Shown here in pieces: positions 35,185 to 42,635 of a stretch of DNA of 64,000 bases. The stretch is taken from positions 186,001 through 250,000 of the forward strand of contig NZ_JALPRD010000007.1 in assembly GCF_023197165.1 (NCBI RefSeq), given 5' to 3'. A model generated the notes under the pieces. The model had not been told where the DNA came from and made no database searches. It was given only the letters and a program-made list of their open reading frames with translations. This DNA comes from Sphingopyxis sp. MSC1_008. Its GTDB lineage: Bacteria > Pseudomonadota > Alphaproteobacteria > Sphingomonadales > Sphingomonadaceae. Every line of letters starts with the position of its first letter. The stretch's first letter is position 1. Position numbers and translations under genes: made by a program.

Positions 35185-37139
35185 AATACCGGCGGCTGCC
35201 CGAACGGCGCCGCGACGGTTACATCGCTGCCGCCTGCGTAGGTCTTGCCCGACCAGACATGGACCCATTCCGCGCCAGCAGGCAGGTACGTCGTCCAGTC
35301 GCTCTTCCCCGCCGCGATCACCGGCGCGACGAGCAAATCGGCACCGAGCAGATAGCTCGTCTGGATCGCATAAGTCTCCGCGTCGTCCTCGAAATGCAGG
35401 AAGAGCGGCCGCTGCACGGGCAACCCCGTCTCCGAAGCCTCCTTCGACAGCCGCCGCAAATAGGGCGCCAGATGCGCATAGATCCGCGTCATCTTCGCAA
35501 AATGCGCGAGCAGTTCCGCGTCATCGTCATATTGCACATTTTGCCGCGGCCGGTTGCCCTCGTGCGTCCGCATCATCGAGGTGAACGCCGACATCTCGGC
35601 CCAGCGCATCGCCAGTTCGGCATCGCGCGTCGTGTCGAACAGGCTCGTATAGCCGCCGCAGTCGCTGTGATGATGCGCGTTGCCGAGCATCCCCGCCGAC
35701 AGCGCGGCGCAGATCACGGTGCCGATTCCGTCGTGACGCGAAAAATCGACCGCCTGGTCGCCCGCCCACAGCATCGGGCAATGGCCCTGCACGCCGGTCG
35801 CGCCCGATCGCATGAACACCATCATCTCGCCCGTTTGCCCGCGGCCGGCGATCCCCTTGGCGTTGACCTCGCCCCACAAAGCCGGCCAGCGATTATGCGC
35901 GGTCATCCCGCTCTCGCCATTCGCCAGCCGCACATCGACCGGCAGATATTCGCCAAAATCGGCCATCCAGCCCGACAGCCCGAAATCGATCATCTTCTCG
36001 CCGATGATCGTATCGGCGAACCACGCCGCGGCCGCCGGATTGGTGAAGTCGACATGCCCGCAATCGAACTCGCCAAAGTCGATCACATAGGGCTCGTCAC
36101 GCTCGGGGTGCATGACCATGAAGCCCTGCGCCGCCGCCTCGGCATAAAGCGGCCCGTCCACCGCCAGATACGGGTTCACATAGCCAAGGAACCGAATGCC
36201 GCGCTCGCGCAATTCGGCAATCCGTGCGGGCAATTCAGGGTAACGCTCGGCATTCCACTGCCAGTCCCAGAAGAGGCGGTTGCCAAAGCTGGTGATGCGC
36301 AGCCCCACCCAATCCTCGCACCACAGCCCCGACACCGCGACCCCGGCGTCCTCATAGGCCTTCAATCGCGCAAAGCTGTTGTCACCATCCTTCAGCCCGA
36401 TCACGGCGCCCTTCAGCAGCCATTCGGGCAGCGCCGGCTGGCGCCCGAAGCGGTCCGACAGCGCCGTGACGAGTTCGGTGAAACGCGGCCGCGCCCACAG
36501 CTCGACCTTCGCGGGAATCTCCCAGACCTCGACCTCATGATAACCGTCATTGCGGAAATCGAACGCGGCATAAGCGAAGCTGTCGACATGCAGCGCATAA
36601 CGCCGCGAACTGACGAAGGTCGGCTGCGGATAATTGGTGTGAGCGTAACTGCCGCCACCGCCTTTGCGGTGCGCCTCGACCTGCTGGAACAAGGGCGATG
36701 CGGGGTCGCGCCCGACCCCCGGCTCGCTCGACCACAAAGGAAAATGCCGCCCGCGCAGGTCGAAATGGGAAAATTGCTCGCCGCCGCCCCACACATGCTC
36801 GCCGGCATCGGCCGGCACGCGCAGCCACAGCCGGTTGAGCGCGGGATCGAGCGCCGTCAGCGCGATCACCGCATTATCGCCATCGCCCGAAACCGTCGCT
36901 TCGAGCAGCCAGGGCGACCCCGCCGCCTCGGCAAAGCGCACGACATCGCCCGCCACCTCGACATGCCCCAGCGCAATCCGCTCGATCACCTCTTGGCCCA
37001 CATCGAAATGACCGAGCTTCGAATGGACATGCGCTTCGCCGCACCCGATGAAGAAACAGGGCACGCCCGCGCTGTGCGTCAGGATCGCCTGCCCGCCGAG
37101 GCGAAGCGCAAAGCCGGTATCGAGCGCATCAAGCGCCAT
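35130..37139 (-). CDS. GH31 sulfoquinovosidase (KERWY type)
   Basis: A 669-residue GH31 enzyme, strikingly close to E. coli YihQ along its length. It has the catalytic nucleophile Asp394 in WMADFGEYLP, acid/base Asp461 in LWAGDQAVDFS, and the sulfonate-recognition set Lys250 (GLKDGD), Glu275 (CEDW), Arg288 and Trp291 (SFGNRLFW) and Tyr497 (GGYTSLF). From memory these equal Q262, Q288, R301, W304 and Y508 of YihQ, and K245/E270/R283/W286/Y491 of the Agrobacterium enzyme SmoI. Such enzymes release sulfoquinovose from sulfoquinovosyl-glycerol or sulfolipid. There is no signal peptide, so it acts in the cytoplasm. ATG 37139 starts the homologous region. It follows a co-oriented TonB receptor gene. 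Confidence 0.93.
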   Translation of the reverse strand: MALDALDTGFALRLGGQAILTHSAGVPCFFIGCGEAHVHSKLGHFDVGQEVIERIALGHVEVAGDVVRFAEAAGSPWLLEATVSGDGDNAVIALTALDPALNRLWLRVPADAGEHVWGGGEQFSHFDLRGRHFPLWSSEPGVGRDPASPLFQQVEAHRKGGGGSYAHTNYPQPTFVSSRRYALHVDSFAYAAFDFRNDGYHEVEVWEIPAKVELWARPRFTELVTALSDRFGRQPALPEWLLKGAVIGLKDGDNSFARLKAYEDAGVAVSGLWCEDWVGLRITSFGNRLFWDWQWNAERYPELPARIAELRERGIRFLGYVNPYLAVDGPLYAEAAAQGFMVMHPERDEPYVIDFGEFDCGHVDFTNPAAAAWFADTIIGEKMIDFGLSGWMADFGEYLPVDVRLANGESGMTAHNRWPALWGEVNAKGIAGRGQTGEMMVFMRSGATGVQGHCPMLWAGDQAVDFSRHDGIGTVICAALSAGMLGNAHHHSDCGGYTSLFDTTRDAELAMRWAEMSAFTSMMRTHEGNRPRQNVQYDDDAELLAHFAKMTRIYAHLAPYLRRLSKEASETGLPVQRPLFLHFEDDAETYAIQTSYLLGADLLVAPVIAAGKSDWTTYLPAGAEWVHVWSGKTYAGGSDVTVAAPFGQPPVFYRAGSADAALFNGIVSA

Positions 37140-37175
37140 GGGGGAGGATCCTTTCACTACGACGCACTCATACGT

Positions 37176-37310
37176 TCCTCCCTGTGGCGAAGCCATGGGG
37201 AGGGGGACCGCTCGCGAAGCGAGTGGTGGAGGGGCCGCGACGTCGCGTCATCCCCCCTCCGTCAGCGGCTTCGCCGCTGCCACCTCCCCACCGCTATGCG
37301 GCAGGGAGGA
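37176..37310. repeat. Inverted intergenic repeat, family C
   Basis: Outer arms TCCTCCCTG and CAGGGAGGA enclose nested stems (TGGCGAAGCCA; CGCTCGCGAAGCGAG; GCGGCTTCGCCGC). It fills the gap between the TonB receptor and the GH31 gene, both read leftward, so it may partially terminate or stabilise the receptor transcript. Confidence 0.65.
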
Positions 37311-37317
37311 TTTACCG

Positions 37318-39642
37318 TCAGAAGTTCATCCGCGCCGTCACCCCGAAATAACGCTCGGCATCGCGCGGCGTGATCTGGCGCATGAAGGACGTTCCGTTCG
37401 GGATGCGCTGGATCACGAACTGCTTGTCGGTCAGGTTCTTGACGATGAACGACAGGCTGTATTTGTCGTCGTCGGTGCTCACCTTGATCCCGGCATCCCA
37501 GATTGCATAGGCGTTCTGGAACGCGTTGGGGTTCTGGTTGATGTCGAACTGGGTGCGGCTCTGGTAAACGAGCGAGCTGTTCAGATCGACGTTGAACCCG
37601 TCGATGTTGAGCGGCAGGCGCCAGTCCATCGTCACCGTGCCCTTATATTTCGGGGCAAAGGGTAGCGGCTTGCCGTTGATCGCGGCGGCACAGGTCACCG
37701 CGGCGCCCGGCGGGCAGATGAACTGGTTGATATGCGCGTCGGTGTAGTTGAACCCGCCCGACAGCGAGAAGTCGTCGGTGATCGCGGCGTTGAAATCCAT
37801 CTCGATACCGCGCGTCGACACCGTCCCCGCATTGGTCAGGCGCGTCACGACCTGCCCCGCGACGATATCGAGGAAGTTCGCCTGATAATTGTCGTATTTG
37901 GCATAGAAGCCTGCGAGGTTCAGCGTCAGGCGGCGATCGAACAACCGGGTTTTCAGGCCGACTTCATAGGCGTCCGACTTTTCGGGATCGATACGGCCGG
38001 TATCGCGCGCCAGCATGTTGAAGAACACGTTGAGCGCCGGACCCTTATAGCCGCGCGTATAGGTCGTATAGGCGACGATATCGTCGGTCAGGTCATACTG
38101 CAGTCCGGCATTGCCCGACCAGCCATTGTCCTTGATCGACCCGGCCGAAGCGAACGCCGGATTCACGCCGGTGAACGCCGCGAGCGAAGTCGAGCGACGC
38201 GCGAAGTCATAGCTGACCTTGTCCTCGGTGTAACGCAGGCCGATGATGCCGCGGAACGCGTCGGTAAAGTTCAGCGTGCCCTGACCGAACGCCGAATAGC
38301 TGGTCAGCTTGGTAGTGAAGTCGGCATTGCCTTCGTTGGTGACAAAGGTCGACGACCCGGCGGCGCACGGCGTCAGCCCGCCCACGGTCGGCAGCGTCGA
38401 CGCGGTGCAGCTTGTCACCGTGCGGTTGAAAAAATCGACTTCCTTCGTGTGATAATAATAGAGGCCCGCAACATATTCGAAGAATTGCGGATTCGCCGAC
38501 GCGATGCGCAATTCCTGCGTGAACTGGTCGAACTTCAAATCGCCGCGATCGTGCGAACGCACATCGCCCGCGGCGGTGCCGGTGTTGACATAGCGCGGGG
38601 CATCCGACCGGAAATCGCCATCGCGCTGCTGGAAATTATACCAGTGGCGGTACGCGGTGATTGAGGTCAGCGTGACTCCGCCGAGATCGAGGTCGATCTG
38701 CCCTGACACACCGCTGTTCTTGTCCTTGGTATAGGGATCGAGGTCGTTGTCGATGTCCTTGTTCTTGCCGTCGAGCACCAGCGGCGCGAGGCTCGGGATG
38801 AACACGGCGTTGTTGAATGCCGACGGGAAGACGGTGCCGATGCTGTCGGCGAACCCATTGTCGCTGTTCTTCGAATAATCGGCGATCAGCGTGATCTTGA
38901 GGTTGTCGGTCGGCTCGGCGATCACCTTGCCGCGCACGCCCCAATGTTCGTAGCCATTGACCTTGTTGTTGTTGAACACGTTGCGGGCGTTGCCGTCATA
39001 TTGCGACCAGAAACCGGTGAGCGAGGCGCGAATGCCGTCGCCGAGCGGGCCGCCAACGCTGCCGCGGATGCGATATTCATTGCCCTCATACCAGGCCGCG
39101 TCGACATAACCGCCCAGCTCGTTGCCGGGCTCGCGCGACACGATGTTGATCACGCCGGCGCTGGCATTCTTGCCGAACAGGCTGCCCTGCGGGCCGCGCA
39201 GCACTTCGATGCGCTCGACGTCGAGGAAATCCGACGTCTGCTGGCCGGTGCGCGCATAGACGACGCCGTCGATCACGGTCGACACCGAAGGTTCGACGCC
39301 CGACGAAAAGCTGATCGTGCCGACGCCGCGGATCGAGAGCGCGGAATCCTTGTTGGTGTTGCCCTTGCGGAAGGTCAGCGTGGGGACGCGCTGGAACAAT
39401 TGTTCGGCCGAATTGACGTTCGACCGTTCGAGCTGCGCACCCGACACGACCGAGATCGCGACCGGTACGTCCTGCAGATTCTGTTCGCGTTTCTGCGCGG
39501 TGACGATGATGTCGGTGCTGGCAAAGGGGGCGTCGGCTTCGGCGGGGGCAGGGGCGTCTTGCGCTGCCGCGGGGGCGGCGATCAGCGCCATGCCCAATGC
39601 CGTCGTGATTGTAAGATAGGCTTTGGCTTTCGACGAAACCAT
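37318..39642 (-). CDS. TonB-dependent outer-membrane receptor (candidate sulfoquinovoside uptake)
   Basis: About 774 residues. The signal peptide YLTITTALGMALIAAPAAAQ is followed by the plug beginning STDIIVTAQKREQNLQDVPVAISV, LSIRGVGT, and RIEVLRGPQGSLFGKNASAGVINIVSREP, then a 22-strand-type barrel ending in YFGVTARMNF with the terminal Phe. GGGAGGAT is well spaced before ATG 39642. It imports bulky substrates across the outer membrane with TonB energy. It lies upstream of, and co-oriented with, the sulfoquinovosidase gene, so sulfoquinovosyl-glycerol or a related glycoside is the likely cargo (inference). Confidence 0.92.
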   Translation of the reverse strand: MVSSKAKAYLTITTALGMALIAAPAAAQDAPAPAEADAPFASTDIIVTAQKREQNLQDVPVAISVVSGAQLERSNVNSAEQLFQRVPTLTFRKGNTNKDSALSIRGVGTISFSSGVEPSVSTVIDGVVYARTGQQTSDFLDVERIEVLRGPQGSLFGKNASAGVINIVSREPGNELGGYVDAAWYEGNEYRIRGSVGGPLGDGIRASLTGFWSQYDGNARNVFNNNKVNGYEHWGVRGKVIAEPTDNLKITLIADYSKNSDNGFADSIGTVFPSAFNNAVFIPSLAPLVLDGKNKDIDNDLDPYTKDKNSGVSGQIDLDLGGVTLTSITAYRHWYNFQQRDGDFRSDAPRYVNTGTAAGDVRSHDRGDLKFDQFTQELRIASANPQFFEYVAGLYYYHTKEVDFFNRTVTSCTASTLPTVGGLTPCAAGSSTFVTNEGNADFTTKLTSYSAFGQGTLNFTDAFRGIIGLRYTEDKVSYDFARRSTSLAAFTGVNPAFASAGSIKDNGWSGNAGLQYDLTDDIVAYTTYTRGYKGPALNVFFNMLARDTGRIDPEKSDAYEVGLKTRLFDRRLTLNLAGFYAKYDNYQANFLDIVAGQVVTRLTNAGTVSTRGIEMDFNAAITDDFSLSGGFNYTDAHINQFICPPGAAVTCAAAINGKPLPFAPKYKGTVTMDWRLPLNIDGFNVDLNSSLVYQSRTQFDINQNPNAFQNAYAIWDAGIKVSTDDDKYSLSFIVKNLTDKQFVIQRIPNGTSFMRQITPRDAERYFGVTARMNF

Positions 39643-39677
39643 ATTCAGATCCTCCCTTGATACGCTGCTGTTCGGTA

Positions 39678-39698
39678 TGTCAATCATTTCAATTGACA
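39678..39698. promoter_or_regulatory. Inverted repeat upstream of TonB receptor
   Basis: TGTCAAT and ATTGACA form perfect 7-base arms around a 7-base spacer, 36 bases before the receptor start. Size and position fit a dimeric repressor or activator site. It does not match the LacI operators. Confidence 0.55.
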
Positions 39699-39732
39699 AT
39701 TACGAGCCGACCTGCGCGCAATTATTTTTGTG

Positions 39733-39779
39733 GTCCAATAGAGAAATGTCGCGATGTCATGTCCGAATGCTATGGCTTG
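39733..39779. repeat. Direct repeat unit 1 (47 bases)
   Basis: The shared core is GAGAAATGTCG, then ATGTCC and AATGCTATG. It matches unit 2 (39974-40020) at 39 of 47 positions by my count. The 9-mer AGCCGACCT also recurs about 20-40 bases upstream of each unit, so the duplicated block may be larger. Confidence 0.7.
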
Positions 39780-39973
39780 CAGGACAATGTAAGGAGCAGG
39801 CGAAGCGCGTGGGCTTGCATGTCGGCCTTGTCATCAGCAACCCTTCCCTTGTCGTGACGGATCGTGCGTCCGCTTCGACATCCGGCCGCAAACTTGCGTC
39901 GCGCGGCCACGAATCGGCTGAAAGGCGCCATTGCCAAACAGCCGACCTAGGGATGCGCGTCAAAATCATTGCA

Positions 39974-40020
39974 GTCTAATCGAGAAATGTCGGTCTGTTA
40001 TGTCCAAATGCTATGACTTG
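39974..40020. repeat. Direct repeat unit 2 (47 bases)
   Basis: Second copy of the 47-base unit, 241 bases to the right of unit 1 and in the same orientation. It may be a duplicated binding site or promoter, or a footprint of an old tandem duplication. Confidence 0.7.
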
Positions 40021-40044
40021 GCTGAGGGCGTCTCGGAGCAGTTT

Positions 40045-40132
40045 GTGTTCCCCGGCGAAGGCCGGGGCCCAGAGCTTTAGAGAGCCAGCTTTTGCTGGTT
40101 GCGCTCTGGGCCCCTGCCTTCGCCGGGGAACA
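40045..40132. repeat. Palindromic intergenic repeat, family B copy 3
   Basis: Left arm GTGTTCCCCGGCGAAGG with a complementary right arm ending GGGGAACA, inner arms GGGCCCAGAGC/GCTCTGGGCCC, and a smaller AGCCAGC/GCTGGTT stem inside. It lies just after the LysR stop on the minus strand and may terminate it. Confidence 0.75.
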
Positions 40133-40189
40133 GGATCACTCTAGCGACCGCTCCCGCATACCAGGCATGTGCCGCTTCAGGGCGACCGT

Positions 40190-41110
40190 CTATTTCGACG
40201 CCACCACCTGCTTCACATGCGCCAAACACGCCTCCGTCTCGCGCGCCACATCGGCATTCAGCCACGCGACGATCTCCGGCGTCGGCCCGATATCGGGCTC
40301 CAGCAACGCGAAATCCAGATACACCGGTGGCGAAATCGGGCGCACCGCGACGCCCAGCCGATGAAAGCGCGGCGCACTGAACGGCTCGGCGATCGTCACC
40401 CCCAGCCCGGCTTCGACGAAGGCATATAATATCTGCGAATGCTGCGTCTCCAGCCGCCGCGATACGCTGATGCCCGATGTTTCCAGCGCGGTGTCGATGC
40501 CGGTCCACAGCGCATCGGCTTCGTGCATCGGGCCGACGAACTCCTCGCCCGCCAGATCGGCGATCGTCAGTTGTTCGCGCGCCGCGAGCGGGTGGTTGGC
40601 GGGCAGGATGCACACATATTCGGCGCGCGCGAGCGGCGTCGACCTGATGCCTTCACGTCCCTGCATATCGACCCCGACGCCAAGGTCGGCCTGCCCCAGG
40701 AACACGCGTTCCTCGATCGCGCGCTGGCCCAGCGACTCGACGATGATCTTGATATCGGGATAGAGGATGCGAAAGCGCGCGATCACTGCGGGCAATATCG
40801 CCATCGCGATCGCCGCGAGCGCCGCGATCCGCACCGTCCCCACCGGATGCGCGCGGATACGCCGCGCTGCCTGATCGAGCAGGTCGAGCCCCGCATAGCT
40901 TCGTCGCACCGCCTCATACAGCGCCTGCGCCTGCGCGGTCGGATGCACGCGCGCGCCGCGCCGGTCGAACAGCCGAAAGCCGACCGCGCGCTCCATATCG
41001 GCGATGAGCCGGCTCACCGACGGCTGGCTGATATTCAGCATCGTCGCGGCGGCCGTAATGCCCCCGCTCATCATCACGGCGCGAAACGCCTCAACCTGTC
41101 TCATCCGCAT
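40190..41110 (-). CDS. LysR-family transcriptional regulator
   Basis: A 306-residue LysR protein. The helix-turn-helix is RQVEAFRAVMMSGGITAAATMLNISQPSVSRLIADMERAVG, with a substrate-binding domain including ADLGVGVDMQGREGI and YAFVEAGLGVTIAEPFSA. It resembles the LysR subgroup that often controls amino-acid or opine catabolism. It is divergent from the dioxygenase/FMN reductase operon 103 bases away, its probable target. ATG 41104 is an alternative start two codons in. Confidence 0.9.
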   Translation of the reverse strand: MRMRQVEAFRAVMMSGGITAAATMLNISQPSVSRLIADMERAVGFRLFDRRGARVHPTAQAQALYEAVRRSYAGLDLLDQAARRIRAHPVGTVRIAALAAIAMAILPAVIARFRILYPDIKIIVESLGQRAIEERVFLGQADLGVGVDMQGREGIRSTPLARAEYVCILPANHPLAAREQLTIADLAGEEFVGPMHEADALWTGIDTALETSGISVSRRLETQHSQILYAFVEAGLGVTIAEPFSAPRFHRLGVAVRPISPPVYLDFALLEPDIGPTPEIVAWLNADVARETEACLAHVKQVVASK

Positions 41111-41212
41111 CGGCCATAGTATAGACGTATGATCGTGCGATGCAATTCGATTGGATGCGATGACTGTCCTCTGCGATATGGGTGAAGATTGAAAAGATAC
41201 GGGAGAGTGAAG

Positions 41213-41977
41213 ATGGATTTCTCAGCCCAGCGCGAACAGTTCGCGACCGAAGGCTATGCCGTGTTCGAACGCATCCTCGAAGGCCCGCTGCTCGACCTGC
41301 TGCGTGAGGAATGCGGCCGTGTCATCGACCGCGAAGATGCGCGCCTCGACAGTCTCGGCGTCGAAGTCGACGGCATCAGCCACAAGGGCAAACGCTATTT
41401 CGCGGGCGAATGCCAGCGCCAGCAGCCTGACCTGCGCAAGATGCTGTTCAGCGAGACGATGGCCGACATCTGCCGCGCGACGCTCGGCGACGACGCTTAC
41501 TTCTTCTACGACCAATATGTCGTGAAGGGCGCGAGCGAAGGCATGCCGTTCAGCTGGCATCAGGATTCGGGCTATGTCGTCGGCAACGGCGGCCCCGCCG
41601 ATCACAAACCGTACCTCACCTGCTGGTGTACGCTCGACGACACGACGATCGCGAACGGCACCGTGCGCATCCTGCCTTTCTCGCAGGCGCCCGAAACGCG
41701 GAATGGCATCGTCCCGCATATCCGCCAACCCGGGAGCAACGACCTTGTCGGCTACACCGGCGACAGCGAAGGCGTGACGCTCGAAGTCCCCGCGGGTAGC
41801 GTCGTCGCTTTCTCCAGCCTCGCGCTCCACGCCACCGGATCGAACTCGACCCCGAACATGCGCCGGGTCTATCTCGCGCAATATTCGCCCGAACCGATCC
41901 TCAACCCGGGCACGAACCATCTCCGCCGCAACGCGATCGCCTTCCTGCGCGGCGGCAGCCAAGTGACCTTCAACTAA
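41213..41977 (+). CDS. Phytanoyl-CoA dioxygenase-family Fe(II)/2-oxoglutarate enzyme
   Basis: About 254 residues. The iron ligands are His116 and Asp118 (SWHQDSGYV) and His206 (SLALHATGSN), with a likely 2-oxoglutarate-binding Arg just after (MRRVYLAQYSPEP). Family enzymes hydroxylate or oxidatively cleave small molecules, consuming 2-oxoglutarate and O2. GGGAGAG precedes ATG 41213. It is followed 11 bases later by an SsuE-like FMN reductase gene and is divergent from a LysR gene. Fe/2-oxoglutarate enzymes are known that desulfonate alkanesulfonates, so a second desulfonation route is conceivable, but nothing in the sequence proves it. Confidence 0.87.
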   Translation: MDFSAQREQFATEGYAVFERILEGPLLDLLREECGRVIDREDARLDSLGVEVDGISHKGKRYFAGECQRQQPDLRKMLFSETMADICRATLGDDAYFFYDQYVVKGASEGMPFSWHQDSGYVVGNGGPADHKPYLTCWCTLDDTTIANGTVRILPFSQAPETRNGIVPHIRQPGSNDLVGYTGDSEGVTLEVPAGSVVAFSSLALHATGSNSTPNMRRVYLAQYSPEPILNPGTNHLRRNAIAFLRGGSQVTFN

Positions 41978-41988
41978 GGGAGATCGTC

Positions 41989-42588
41989 ATGACCCAGCGC
42001 CCCCGCATCGTCGCACTCGGCGGCAACGCCACCGCCGGTGGCTCGGCCGAGCGGCTGCTCCGCCACGCGCTCATGCGCTGCGAGGCGCAGGGCGCCGAAA
42101 TCGAGCTCTTCGCGGGCGAGGCGATCGATCTTCCCATGTACGCTCCGCACCGCAGCGAACGTTGTTCGAAGGCGCAGGCGCTGATGGCCGCGCTGCGCGA
42201 TGCCGACGGCATCATCGTCGCCTCGCCCGCCTATCACGGCACCGTGTCGGGCGTGGTCAAGAACGCGCTCGACTATGCGCAGGATCTCGTTTCGGATGCG
42301 CAGCCCTATTTCGATGGCCGTGCGGTGGGGTTGATCGCGGTGGCGGGCGGATGGCAGGCGGCGGGCAGCACGCTCGCGACGCTGCGCTCGATCACCCACG
42401 CGCTGCGCGGCTGGCCGACGCCAATGGCGATCACCGCCAACTCCAGCCAGCCGCTCTTCGACCCCGACGGGATGCTGACCGATCAGGGCATCGCGTCGCA
42501 ACTCGACATCATGACCGAGCAGGTCGTGACCTTCGCGCGCATGAAGCGCGCCTATGCCGATGCGGGCAGGGCCGTTTTGACGGCCTGA
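41989..42588 (+). CDS. NADPH-dependent FMN reductase (SsuE/MsuE-like)
   Basis: A 199-residue flavodoxin-fold reductase. Visible are VALGGNATAGGSAERLL for the FMN phosphate, IDLPMY, IIVASPAYHGTVSGVVKNALDY and VGLIAVAGGWQ. Such enzymes reduce free FMN with NAD(P)H and pass it to a two-component monooxygenase such as SsuD. No flavin reductase lies beside the monooxygenase at 24816, so this gene is the best partner candidate in the window, although it sits 16 kb away under a different regulator. It may instead serve another enzyme. GGGAGA precedes ATG 41989. Confidence 0.87.
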   Translation: MTQRPRIVALGGNATAGGSAERLLRHALMRCEAQGAEIELFAGEAIDLPMYAPHRSERCSKAQALMAALRDADGIIVASPAYHGTVSGVVKNALDYAQDLVSDAQPYFDGRAVGLIAVAGGWQAAGSTLATLRSITHALRGWPTPMAITANSSQPLFDPDGMLTDQGIASQLDIMTEQVVTFARMKRAYADAGRAVLTA

Positions 42589-42635
42589 CGGACCAAAAGA
42601 CACCGTTAGATGCCTTCCGGTCCATATGGAGCCTA

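Larger units (their letters stand above)
39643..40189. other. Long regulatory intergenic region upstream of TonB receptor
   Basis: About 550 bases without a gene between the receptor and the LysR gene, both read leftward. It holds an inverted repeat at 39678-39698, two 47-base direct repeats at 39733 and 39974, and a family B palindrome at 40045-40132. No RNA gene was recognised. Confidence 0.6.

Noticed and set aside
39747-39759. Possible fourth LacI operator (GCGATGTCA) upstream of the TonB receptor.
   Set aside because: Only the right half matches; the left five bases all differ, and the second direct repeat unit does not preserve it.
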